Shown: positions 1-6,943 of the stretch, piece by piece
How positions within the stretch are numbered: position 1 is the stretch's first letter
Layout of the letters: each line of letters starts with the position of its first letter
Source: an uncultured Anaerolineae bacterium
GTDB taxonomy: Bacteria > Chloroflexota > Anaerolineae > Anaerolineales > Villigracilaceae
DNA: 36,066 nucleotides
NCBI GenBank assembly: GCA_903838415.1
Contig: CAILYI010000139.1
Location: 1-36,066 of the forward strand
Reading direction: 5' to 3'
Translations under genes and position numbers: made by a program
Notes under the pieces: generated by a model
Seen by the model: only the letters and a program-made list of their open reading frames with translations
Told to the model about the DNA's origin: nothing
The model's database searches: none

Positions 1-105
1 ATCCCGGTTGGCCAGTTCGCTGATCTAGCCTTTGCCGTATCCATCTCAAAAACATCATCGCAATACACTTATTAGACTGCCAGGGGGTTACGCATATCGC
101 GCAGT

Positions 106-204
106 AAAAAGCACAGAGTACGTGGTAGGAAACACACTTGACGTGGTAGGAAACATATTTGACGTGGTAGGAAGCACACTTGACGTGGTAGGAAGCAATC
201 CTTT
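106..204. repeat. 21-bp tandem repeat, four units plus a partial one
   Basis: The core CGTGGTAGGAA recurs at 121, 142, 163 and 184, exactly 21 bp apart. Between cores lies a semi-conserved spacer of the form (A/G)CACACTTGA. The bases before 121 (AAGCACAGAGTA) look like the end of a degenerate fifth unit. A 21-bp spacing is close to two DNA helical turns, so all cores face the same side of the helix, as in iteron or operator arrays. It is also seven codons, so it makes a heptapeptide repeat in one plus frame, but no gene context supports translation. Confidence 0.85.
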
Positions 205-227
205 GGCATCGGCTGTCCAGATTATCA

Positions 228-293
228 CCACAGATAAACGCGGATGAAAGCAGATTTTGAAAAACATCTTCGTTTATCTGCTTTTATCTGTGG
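228..293. repeat. Long imperfect inverted repeat
   Basis: The left arm 228-255 begins CCACAGATAAACGCGGAT. The right arm 266-293 is close to its reverse complement and ends TTTTATCTGTGG. About 22 of 28 positions pair, with a 10-base loop. Short sequences around CCACAGATAAA are a common type of dispersed intergenic repeat in bacterial genomes, so this may be a small repetitive element and not a gene-specific terminator. It lies downstream of the minus-strand kinase-like gene ending at 455. Confidence 0.7.
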
Positions 294-454
294 CGCATTT
301 TCATTTCCACCGCAAGCAAACCACCGGCAACACCATCTGCCCCGAAATTTCTTGCCAAAAACTTGGCTCCCTTGGCGGCCTGGTAGTAAAGGGCCAAAGC
401 ACTTGCACGAATTCCCCGTTTTTCGGTGCGCTGCGCAATTTCAACTCGGAAAAA

Positions 455-2365
455 CTATCTGCCCCACCTGGGCTGCCAATCTGGTTCCGGATCGGTGGTG
501 ATCTGACGCACGTCCGAGCCGTCCGTTTTCATGATGAAAAGATCGAGATTGCCCTTGCGCTGCGAACTGAACACAATCCAGCGGCCATCCGGCGAGAACA
601 TCGCCCCGGCGTTATTGCCGCCATTCGTCAATTGCCTGATGTGCCCCGAGACAATATCGAACAGGAAAATATTCCGATTGCCCGTTGGCCCGGCAAATAG
701 TAGCAGGCTGCGCCCATCGGGCGACCAATCCACGCTGCCGCCCGCGTTGGGCAAGCGCCCTTTTGTGATCGGGCCAATGGACTGCGTGGCCGGATCAAAG
801 ATGTAAACGTCATACGCTTTCAAATCCTCGGCGCTAGACATGGCAAAGGCGATATTCTGACCGTTCGGCGCCCAGACCGGGCTGGCAATATTCCCGGCGC
901 CCGCATATAGTTTTTGCGGGTTTTTCCCGTCCTTGCGCACTTCCCACAGCTCCGAAGGTCTGCCGCCGATGCTGTTCGAAAAAACCACATCATCTCCGTT
1001 GGATGAAAACGCCGCCGATGAAACTTCGCCAATCCCATTGGTTACCTGCGTCAACAGGTCACTGCCCAGCAGCTTTATATACAACTCAAAACTTCCGTCG
1101 CGGTTGGACGCGTACAGCAAGGCATCTCCTGCCGGAGAAAAGGCCGGATAATAATTGTGCGAATTTTCAGAGGTAATCAGCGCCACTTTCCCGCCGGTTG
1201 GCGCGACCATGCACAATTGATTCAAATTATTGCGCGTGCAGGTAAACACAATCCTGCCGCCCAGGCCGTCAGGCGCTTCGAGCGAGGGGACAGGCGTGAT
1301 GGTTGGAATTTTCGATGGAATAAAAGGGTCTTCTGGATTGGGACTGGGCGTGGCGGTGGTTGGGGAAAATATCTGCGCCGGTAACTGGTTCGGACTCCCG
1401 AGCAAATTCCAGCCGAGAATCCCCAGCCCCAAGCTGGCGAGCGCCACGAGCGGCCAGATCCAGGCTGAAAACGGGGAACTCTTCTTCGCGTTGATGTCTC
1501 CCGTCGAAATGAGCGGCGGCGGCTCCAGCATTGGGAGAAATTCCCAGGTTTCTAGCAACACAGCTGTCGGGGAGTCCAATCCCGAAAAAAGCTCCGGGAC
1601 AGATTCGGCCTGGGTGCGGCAGGCCAGGCAAACCGTCAGAAAAAACTCCGTCGCCTTGTCAATGCGTGTGGACGAATAAGCGTCCAGCGCGCGCGGCAGC
1701 TGGCGGGCGAGAAATTCTGGCACCTTGGGGTTGAGCTTGCGCAAATCGGGCAGCGGAATGGGCAAGCCCCCGGCCAGCATTTCGTAAAAAATATGCCCGA
1801 GAGCATAGACATCAAAAGCCGGAGTCAAAACCCGCTCCAGTGGGGTATAGCGTGTGATGGCTGGCGGTCTTTCGCCCAGGCGGCGCGCGCCTATCAGCTC
1901 GCAGATGACGGCTTTGCCCTCGCCCGCTGCGTTTGATATGCGGATGTTCTCCGGGCGCAGATCAGCATGTGCCCAGCCCGCGCTGTGCAGGGCTGTGACA
2001 GCCGCGCTGAGCGATTTCAGGTAAATGAGCGCTTCGTCCAGCGGAAGCGGCTGGCCGGGCATGGACTTGAGTACATCCCGCAGCGTGGGGCCGTCCGCCA
2101 AACCTTCCACCCAGAAGGCGTGCAGCGCAAATTCAAAAAAACCGATGGTGGGCGCGATTCCGGGATGGACGATTTGGGAAAGTTCGCGGGCGCGCTTTTC
2201 GTACTGATGGAAGGTCTCATCGTCGGGCAGGCTGGGCAAAAGCTGCAGGATGACCGTTTGTTTGGTCTGGTGATCCCAGGCGCGAAAGGTCTCAGTTTCG
2301 CCGGGCAGGCGCATGTCCACGCGAAAACGGCTCAGGATGGTTTGGTTCGACCAGTCAACGCTCAT
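455..2365 (-). CDS. Pseudokinase - transmembrane - TolB-like propeller protein
   Basis: A 636-residue membrane protein in three parts. Residues about 10-260 have a protein-kinase fold: the HRD-loop equivalent reads HADLRPEN (133-140), so Asp135 and Asn140 remain. The glycine-rich loop is absent, the VAIK lysine is Gln41 (VILQLL), and the DFG site reads ELIG (157 onward is Leu-Ile-Gly). It is therefore probably a pseudokinase. A hydrophobic segment (about 302-323) follows, then a Pro/Thr-rich linker and a C-terminal six-bladed-type propeller (about 368-636) with repeated FSPDG/WSPDG motifs typical of TolB/PD40 proteins. The expected topology is a cytoplasmic kinase-like domain and an outside propeller. 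The start ATG has no Shine-Dalgarno but a TATAAT six bases upstream, suggesting a leaderless transcript. It is transcribed separately from the upstream deacetylase, with a hairpin between. The kinase substrate or ligand is unknown. Confidence 0.88.
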   Translation of the reverse strand: MSVDWSNQTILSRFRVDMRLPGETETFRAWDHQTKQTVILQLLPSLPDDETFHQYEKRARELSQIVHPGIAPTIGFFEFALHAFWVEGLADGPTLRDVLKSMPGQPLPLDEALIYLKSLSAAVTALHSAGWAHADLRPENIRISNAAGEGKAVICELIGARRLGERPPAITRYTPLERVLTPAFDVYALGHIFYEMLAGGLPIPLPDLRKLNPKVPEFLARQLPRALDAYSSTRIDKATEFFLTVCLACRTQAESVPELFSGLDSPTAVLLETWEFLPMLEPPPLISTGDINAKKSSPFSAWIWPLVALASLGLGILGWNLLGSPNQLPAQIFSPTTATPSPNPEDPFIPSKIPTITPVPSLEAPDGLGGRIVFTCTRNNLNQLCMVAPTGGKVALITSENSHNYYPAFSPAGDALLYASNRDGSFELYIKLLGSDLLTQVTNGIGEVSSAAFSSNGDDVVFSNSIGGRPSELWEVRKDGKNPQKLYAGAGNIASPVWAPNGQNIAFAMSSAEDLKAYDVYIFDPATQSIGPITKGRLPNAGGSVDWSPDGRSLLLFAGPTGNRNIFLFDIVSGHIRQLTNGGNNAGAMFSPDGRWIVFSSQRKGNLDLFIMKTDGSDVRQITTDPEPDWQPRWGR

Positions 2366-2371
2366 GAAAAT

Positions 2372-2377
2372 ATTATA
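2372..2377 (-). promoter_or_regulatory. Candidate -10 box (TATAAT), leaderless start
   Basis: On the minus strand a perfect TATAAT ends six bases before the ATG of the kinase-like gene, so transcription would begin at or next to the start codon. No -35 match is seen at the usual spacing; that position falls inside the hairpin at 2388-2421. No Shine-Dalgarno is present. Confidence 0.45.
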
Positions 2378-2387
2378 ATCCGCGGAA

Positions 2388-2421
2388 TCGCAAACGCCAC
2401 CAGATGAGGTGGCGTTTGCGA
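2388..2421. terminator. Perfect 14-bp hairpin between two minus-strand genes
   Basis: TCGCAAACGCCACC (2388-2401) pairs perfectly with 2408-2421 across a six-base loop. It follows the deacetylase gene (stop at 2438) and precedes the kinase-like gene, so it probably ends the methyltransferase-deacetylase transcript. No clear U-run follows on either strand, so it could instead act as an RNA-stabilising or regulatory hairpin. Confidence 0.6.
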
Positions 2422-2437
2422 AATTACCCCGCGCAAA

Positions 2438-3076
2438 TTAGCCTGGCGGGCTGTATTCAGCCACGATGCGGAGAATGTCAAAGCCCTCGGCGTAAGGTCT
2501 TTCGGCCAGCGCACCGTGGCGCACCATCGTGGCGCGCAGCAGTGCCGGGTCGAAGTAATATTTATCGAGGTAAGTTTTGTACTCTGCCAGCGCGGCCAGC
2601 TTGGCCTGAACGTCAGCTTCAGAAACTTCCACCAGGAAGTGCGGGAAAAACCCATAACTGGAGCGGACAACGTCGAACCCGAGCACGGTCGATCCGCGAT
2701 AGGCGCGCAGCGCTTCCTCGGTGACGACATTGTGATCCTGGTGAATATCCGATTTGGTGTGGACAAAGACCATATCCGGCTTGAAGTCTTTGCGCAGTTT
2801 CAGCAAATATTCCAGCACTTCCTGGCGCATATCCGGGAATTTGCGTGTCTCGAATTGTTCGATGATGACCGATTTTTCGGGCACGCCCAGGATTGCAAAA
2901 CTGGCCAGGTGTTCTTCGACGACATTCCTCAGATTGGGATTTTTCTGATTATCTGACAGCGTTACGCACAAGACTTCGCTGGTTGGCAGGATGTGGTGCA
3001 GAAACGCTCCGCAGCCCAGCTCGATATCGTCCGGGTGCGCGCCGACGAACAGAATTCGTTTACCGTAGAAATTCAT
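2438..3076 (-). CDS. LmbE/PIG-L family deacetylase
   Basis: A 212-residue protein of the zinc-dependent PIG-L/LmbE deacetylase family, which removes acetyl groups from N-acetylglucosamine-type sugars and related small molecules. The metal-binding AHPDD motif is at 13-17 and the second motif HQDH at 112-115. Length is normal for the family and no signal peptide is seen, so it should be cytoplasmic. It follows the methyltransferase gene by 12 bases, within which CGGA precedes the ATG as a modest ribosome binding site, so the two form an operon. This suggests both enzymes modify the same compound, which I cannot name. A second family member lies at 26534-27376. Confidence 0.88.
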   Translation of the reverse strand: MNFYGKRILFVGAHPDDIELGCGAFLHHILPTSEVLCVTLSDNQKNPNLRNVVEEHLASFAILGVPEKSVIIEQFETRKFPDMRQEVLEYLLKLRKDFKPDMVFVHTKSDIHQDHNVVTEEALRAYRGSTVLGFDVVRSSYGFFPHFLVEVSEADVQAKLAALAEYKTYLDKYYFDPALLRATMVRHGALAERPYAEGFDILRIVAEYSPPG

Positions 3077-3088
3077 CTATTGTTCCGT

Positions 3089-3892
3089 CTATTTCGTTGC
3101 CAGAATTCCGCCGACGACCTTGGTCATGACCAGTTTGCCGTCGCGCTCGAACCAGCGCGTGGCGACCTGCTGGATTTTGCCAATCATCGTTTCGTATTCT
3201 TCCTTGCCGTTGAACATGCTCGTCCACAGTTTGCGGTCTTCGCTCAAAGAAGCACGCACGTAATCGATAAAGGGCGTTACTTCGGGGAAGGTGAGCGGAT
3301 TCTCAAAGGTCAGCAGCTCGGTTTTGGCGAAGATTCCGCTGATGGTGGCGAAAATCTCGCCCTTGAAGCGGCTGGAACCGGGCATGGGCGGAATCGACTG
3401 GCCGGTGGCTTCCTTGATGATTTCGTAGAACATCTGCTTGTTTTCGGGCAGCGGTCCGGTCACGAACAGGCGTCCGCCCGGTTTGATGACGCGGTGCGCT
3501 TCGCTGAAGGTGAATTGTAAATTGGCGGCGTAGTAAATCGCAAAGGCGCTGGAAACAAAGTCGAAGGAGTTATCGGTAAAGGCGAAGGGCTGGTTGAAAT
3601 CCAAAAATTGGAAGCTGACGTTTGAGTCGCCGCGCTCGGCCAGTTTGGCGCGCGCCTTTTCGAGCAGTTCATTCGAAAAATCGCCGCCGGTGATTTCAGC
3701 CTGTCTTTGAGTATAATCGCTGTAAAGGAAGCATTGCTTGCCCGCGCCGCAGCCCACATCCAGAATTTGGTGGCCGGGCTGGGGGTTGAGAACTTCGATA
3801 TTCCACTTGTCAATGTTGCGGGCGCCATATTTTTCGTGAATGTCAATGCGCGCCAAAAGGTCTTTGCTGGTTTCCTGATAATTGATTTCCAT
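3089..3892 (-). CDS. Class I SAM-dependent methyltransferase
   Basis: A 267-residue Rossmann-fold methyltransferase of the UbiE/Methyltransf_11 type. Motif I, LDVGCGAGK, is at 44-52. An acidic residue after strand 2 is in GGDFS, and the post-motif region HRVIKPGGRL is typical of the family. The C-terminal third has no diagnostic substrate motif. The start is supported by AAGGAG shortly upstream of the ATG. It is the first gene of a two-gene minus-strand operon with the deacetylase and has a candidate promoter at 3945-3972. The substrate is unknown; the coupling to a deacetylase suggests a sugar or aminoglycoside-like small molecule. Confidence 0.85.
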   Translation of the reverse strand: MEINYQETSKDLLARIDIHEKYGARNIDKWNIEVLNPQPGHQILDVGCGAGKQCFLYSDYTQRQAEITGGDFSNELLEKARAKLAERGDSNVSFQFLDFNQPFAFTDNSFDFVSSAFAIYYAANLQFTFSEAHRVIKPGGRLFVTGPLPENKQMFYEIIKEATGQSIPPMPGSSRFKGEIFATISGIFAKTELLTFENPLTFPEVTPFIDYVRASLSEDRKLWTSMFNGKEEYETMIGKIQQVATRWFERDGKLVMTKVVGGILATK

Positions 3893-3944
3893 GGGATCTC
3901 CTTGTTTTGGTGTGTGGAAGCTCGCTTCCGAACACTGGTTTTGG

Positions 3945-3972
3945 ATTATACCAAACCCATCTCAAAATTCAA
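3945..3972 (-). promoter_or_regulatory. Promoter of the methyltransferase-deacetylase operon
   Basis: On the minus strand TTGAAT is followed after 16 bases by TATAAT (plus-strand 3945-3950), about 50 bases before the methyltransferase ATG. This is a good sigma70-type match. Confidence 0.6.
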
Positions 3973-4062
3973 TTGCTGAATATTGGAATTCGTCGCGCAA
4001 AAAGCCTGATGGCGCCTCGATCAACGGTAAAATAAGGCCTTCAACAATTTTCCTGGCAAAAC

Positions 4063-4092
4063 ATGGTGCAGGGCACCATCACGGAGGTAAGG
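4063..4092 (+). promoter_or_regulatory. Small hairpin and ribosome binding site of hisS
   Basis: ATGGTGC (4063-4069) and GCACCAT (4073-4079) form a 7-bp stem with a 3-base loop. A strong Shine-Dalgarno (GGAGG, 4083-4087) follows just before the hisS ATG. The hairpin is near enough to affect ribosome access. TAAAAT at 4028-4033 is a possible -10 box, without a clear -35. No T-box features are seen. Confidence 0.45.
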
Positions 4093-4093
4093 T

Positions 4094-5377
4094 ATGGCAT
4101 CCAAATCGCTTATTCACTCAGTCAAAGGCACGCGCGAATTTTATCCCGAAGAGATGGCGCAGCGCAATTATATTTATGACAAAGTCTGCCAGGCCTCGCA
4201 AACCTTCGGCTACCAGGAATGGGACGCGCCTTTCCTCGAAACCATAGACCTGTACGCCGCCAAATCTGGCGAGGAACTGGTCAAAGAGCAGTCCTTCGTT
4301 TTCCCCGATCGCGGCGGCGACCTGATCACACTGCGGCCCGAGTTGACGCCCTCGCTGGCGCGCATGATCGCCCAAAAACAGGGCGAGCTGGCTTTTCCTG
4401 TGCGCTGGTGGTCGTTTGGTCCGTTCTGGCGCTATGAGCGTCCTCAGCGTGGCCGCTCGCGCGAGTTTTTCCAGTGGAATGTCGACATGCTGGGAGTCAA
4501 CTCGCCCGAGGCGGATGCCGAATTAATCAGCGTTGCCGCCACATTCCTGAAACTGACCGGACTCACGCCTCAGCTGGCCACCATTTACGTCAATAATCGC
4601 CGCCTGATGGATGCCCAGTTCGACGCCCTCGGCATTTTGCCCGAAAAACGGATGGATGTCTCCGGTGCGGTGGATCGCCGCACGAAGATGGACGCCGCCA
4701 AATGGGATGAATACGTGCTGGAAATTGGTCTCAGCCAGATTCAGCTGGATAGCCTGAAGCAAATCCTCGCTGATTACGATCTGTGGCAGAAATCTGATGA
4801 GTTGGTGCGCCTGTTCAAGGCGCTTGAAGCGCTCGGGGTGCAGGATTACGTCAAGTTTGACCCGAACATCATGCGCGGCTTGCTCTATTACACCGGCACC
4901 GTCTTCGAGGCGTTTGACGTATCCGGCAGCGTGCGCCGCGCCATTTTGGGCGGCGGCCGCTACGACAACCTGCTGCGCGACGTGGGCGGCGATCCGCTCT
5001 CGGGCGTCGGCTTTGCCATGGGCGATGTCGTCATCGGCATCATCCTGAAAGAAAAAGGGCTGATTCCGCCTTTCGTGCCGACTCCGGCCCCGGTGCTGGT
5101 TACCATCTTCGATGAATCGCTCTGGATGGAATCCTACAGCCTGGCCGCCGAACTGCGCGCCGCCGGGCTGAAAGTGACCAGCTACCCCGAACCGGCCAAA
5201 CTCCCCAAGCAATTCAAGTTTGCTGACCGGATGGGTGCGCGCGCCATCATCGTCATCGGCCCCGACGAGGCCGCCGCCGGGAAAGTGACCGTCAAAAACC
5301 TGGCCAATGGCACCCAGGAAACCGTTATGCGCGCCGAGGTTGAGAAAGTCGTTCGCAAAATCCTTGAAAGTGTGTGA
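4094..5377 (+). CDS. hisS: Histidyl-tRNA synthetase
   Basis: A 427-residue class II aminoacyl-tRNA synthetase that charges tRNA-His with histidine in the cytoplasm. Motif 1 region GTREFYPEE is near residues 12-20 and RPELTPS at 81-87. Motif 2 (RYERPQRGRSREF) is at 113-125. The histidine-specific YYTGTVFEAF segment starts at 265 and the motif 3 GGGRYD is near 286-291. A C-terminal anticodon-binding domain starts near 330. Length is normal for bacterial HisRS. The start is fixed by a strong GGAGG. The gene for its substrate, tRNA-His(GTG), follows 53 bases downstream from a promoter inside the end of hisS. Confidence 0.97.
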   Translation: MASKSLIHSVKGTREFYPEEMAQRNYIYDKVCQASQTFGYQEWDAPFLETIDLYAAKSGEELVKEQSFVFPDRGGDLITLRPELTPSLARMIAQKQGELAFPVRWWSFGPFWRYERPQRGRSREFFQWNVDMLGVNSPEADAELISVAATFLKLTGLTPQLATIYVNNRRLMDAQFDALGILPEKRMDVSGAVDRRTKMDAAKWDEYVLEIGLSQIQLDSLKQILADYDLWQKSDELVRLFKALEALGVQDYVKFDPNIMRGLLYYTGTVFEAFDVSGSVRRAILGGGRYDNLLRDVGGDPLSGVGFAMGDVVIGIILKEKGLIPPFVPTPAPVLVTIFDESLWMESYSLAAELRAAGLKVTSYPEPAKLPKQFKFADRMGARAIIVIGPDEAAAGKVTVKNLANGTQETVMRAEVEKVVRKILESV

Positions 5378-5392
5378 TGGTGGTGATATAAT
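5364..5392 (+). promoter_or_regulatory. Promoter of tRNA-His
   Basis: TTGAAA (5364-5369), a 17-base spacer and TATAAT (5387-5392) form a near-consensus sigma70-type promoter. The -35 box lies within the last codons of hisS and the -10 box lies after its stop. The tRNA begins 38 bases after the -10 box. Confidence 0.8.
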
Positions 5393-5430
5393 CTCGCCGC
5401 TGCCTTGATGGAAGTCGGGCGGTAAGTTAT

Positions 5431-5503
5431 GGCGGCTGTAGCTCAACGGCAGAGCGTCGCCCTGTGGAGGCGAATGTTGTGGGTTCGAAACCCATCAGCC
5501 GCC
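5431..5503 (+). tRNA. tRNA-His (anticodon GTG)
   Basis: The cloverleaf folds fully. The extra G-1 characteristic of tRNA-His is encoded at 5431, opposite discriminator C73 (5503). The acceptor GCGGCTG (5432-5438) pairs with CAGCCGC (5496-5502), the D stem is GCTC/GAGC, the anticodon stem is TCGCC/GGCGA and the anticodon GTG is at 5464-5466. The T arm holds TTCGAAA. The 3' CCA is not encoded. G-1:C73 is the main identity element read by HisRS, the product of the gene just upstream. Confidence 0.97.
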
Positions 5504-5507
5504 CTGA

Positions 5508-5534
5508 AACGCCCTCGTAAGAGGGCGTTTTTTT
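5508..5534 (+). terminator. Intrinsic terminator of tRNA-His
   Basis: AACGCCCTC (5508-5516) pairs with GAGGGCGTT (5521-5529) across a GTAA loop and runs into a series of T (to 5534). It begins four bases after the tRNA end. Confidence 0.92.
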
Positions 5535-5621
5535 ATTTCCTGGTGTCCGAGGCCATTTCGTGAAATCGTTTCTCTGTATAATAAAGTTGATTGGGATTTT
5601 TACCTGACGGAGGAATTTGCT

Positions 5622-6842
5622 TTGAAATTACTGCCGTTCGCTGCATTTGTCATTTTGCTGACCTTTTTCCTTTTTTCCTGTTCCCCGGCTTTATCTGCGC
5701 CGGATGTTCTCACTGCCACGCCGCTGATTGATTTGCCCACACAACCAGTGGAAAACTTTCCAACGGTGGCGCCGACACTTGCGGAAGCGGCGCCCCGCAA
5801 TGTTAGCATGCCTGGCGCGCAGGCCGTTTACGAAAAATCCGGGAATTTATGGGCCTGGACAGGCGATTCAGCGCCCTTGCAACTGACCAGCGGCGGAGCA
5901 GATTCTCGTCCCAGGCTTTCGCCCGATGGAAAACTGGTCGCTTTTCAGCGTGGAACAGGACTTTGGGCGGTCGAAATCTCCGGGCAAAATCCGCGCAAAC
6001 TTTTCGGGGAGAATTCCGCGGTTCCAGCGCAATTTGAATTCGCCCCATCCAGCCACAAAGTCTACTTTACCAGCGCCGGTTTGGACGGTCAGCTTCGTTT
6101 TGACTTGAATCTGGCAGATGCGGACAGCGGCTTATCACAGAACCTGCTCCCGGCTGGGCAGGGCGGCCGGTTTACTTTCGCACCTGATGGAAAGCTACTG
6201 GCGTTGGTCCGACCTGATCAGATTGCCACGGCGCAGGCAGATGGAAGTGGGGCGCAGGTCGTTTTCTCGTTTCAGTCCACGCAAGGCTCGAATGGCGAAT
6301 ACCTTCCGCAAATCATGTGGATGGATAATGGCTTTGGCTTTAAAACGATCATTCCCGGCGGGGCAGGGCAACCGGCGCGGTTCATGTTTATTATGTACAT
6401 GGGCGGGCCACCGGCGCAACTGGCTGAATTTTCAGCCGCAGCGCCGACTGTGAGTGAATCTTTCATTGCCCCGGATGGCTCGAAAGCCGCATATCTCAAA
6501 GAATCGGGCGACAACCTCGAATTGCATGTCATTGACGCCAGCACCGCCGATAAGGCTTATTTTGCCCACAAGCGTGGGCAAATTGCTCTTTTGGGCTGGA
6601 CGCCTGACTCGCAGAATCTGCTTTTCTGGCTGGATGATGCGCGCAGCACCTGGATGATGTCCGGAAACGCGCAAAATCCATTGAGCGATGTTTCTTTTGC
6701 CGCCGATGTGCGCTGGCTGGATGCGAATTCCTACATTTTCCGGAACGATTCAGAACTGCGCTTGCGCATCCTGGGTCAGCCCAGCCAAATTATTGACACA
6801 GGCATTACCGGCGGATTTGATGTTGAAAAAACTTCGCCTTGA
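5622..6842 (+). CDS. TolB-like propeller lipoprotein
   Basis: A 406-residue exported protein. The N-terminal hydrophobic segment ends in LFSC (Cys20), a plausible lipobox, so it is probably a membrane-anchored lipoprotein outside the cell. After a Thr/Pro-rich linker (about 25-60) come beta-propeller repeats with LSPDGK, FAPDGK and IAPDGS motifs, as in TolB/PD40 domains. No catalytic residues are recognised; it may bind proteins or sugars. The start is TTG, chosen because GGAGG stands eight bases upstream and the signal peptide begins there. A TATAAT at 5577-5582 could be its -10 box. The alpha-2-macroglobulin gene follows after 101 bases in the same direction, so the two may be co-expressed. 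Confidence 0.82.
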   Translation: MKLLPFAAFVILLTFFLFSCSPALSAPDVLTATPLIDLPTQPVENFPTVAPTLAEAAPRNVSMPGAQAVYEKSGNLWAWTGDSAPLQLTSGGADSRPRLSPDGKLVAFQRGTGLWAVEISGQNPRKLFGENSAVPAQFEFAPSSHKVYFTSAGLDGQLRFDLNLADADSGLSQNLLPAGQGGRFTFAPDGKLLALVRPDQIATAQADGSGAQVVFSFQSTQGSNGEYLPQIMWMDNGFGFKTIIPGGAGQPARFMFIMYMGGPPAQLAEFSAAAPTVSESFIAPDGSKAAYLKESGDNLELHVIDASTADKAYFAHKRGQIALLGWTPDSQNLLFWLDDARSTWMMSGNAQNPLSDVSFAADVRWLDANSYIFRNDSELRLRILGQPSQIIDTGITGGFDVEKTSP

Positions 6843-6943
6843 AAAATTCCTGATGGCGAAGTCCCGCCCATGGGGCAGTTTTTCGCTCAAGGGAACCTGA
6901 CCGTGCAACAGAGCGTCATGCTATTGGAAGGAGGGTTTCGCCC

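Larger units (their letters stand above)
1..454. other. Gene-free left edge
   Basis: No convincing gene is visible here. The stretch holds a 21-bp tandem repeat (106-204) and a long imperfect inverted repeat (228-293). From 294 to 454 nothing is recognisable on the plus strand. On the minus strand the reading frame of the neighbouring kinase-like gene stays open for 56 codons beyond its TAG stop, to a TAA at 284-286, but it has no plausible start or ribosome binding site of its own. Confidence 0.6.

Noticed and set aside
32-247. Plus-strand open frame of 71 codons with heptapeptide repeats
   Set aside because: It exists because 21 is a multiple of three. No ribosome binding site, no family resemblance and a non-repetitive start make a gene unlikely.
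3893-4093. T-box riboswitch before hisS
   Set aside because: The leader is short, and no T-box sequence, specifier loop or terminator/antiterminator pair is visible.
4523-5446. 307-codon open frame antisense to hisS
   Set aside because: It mirrors a well-conserved gene and runs beyond the hisS end into the tRNA-His gene. Long antisense frames are usual in GC-rich coding DNA.
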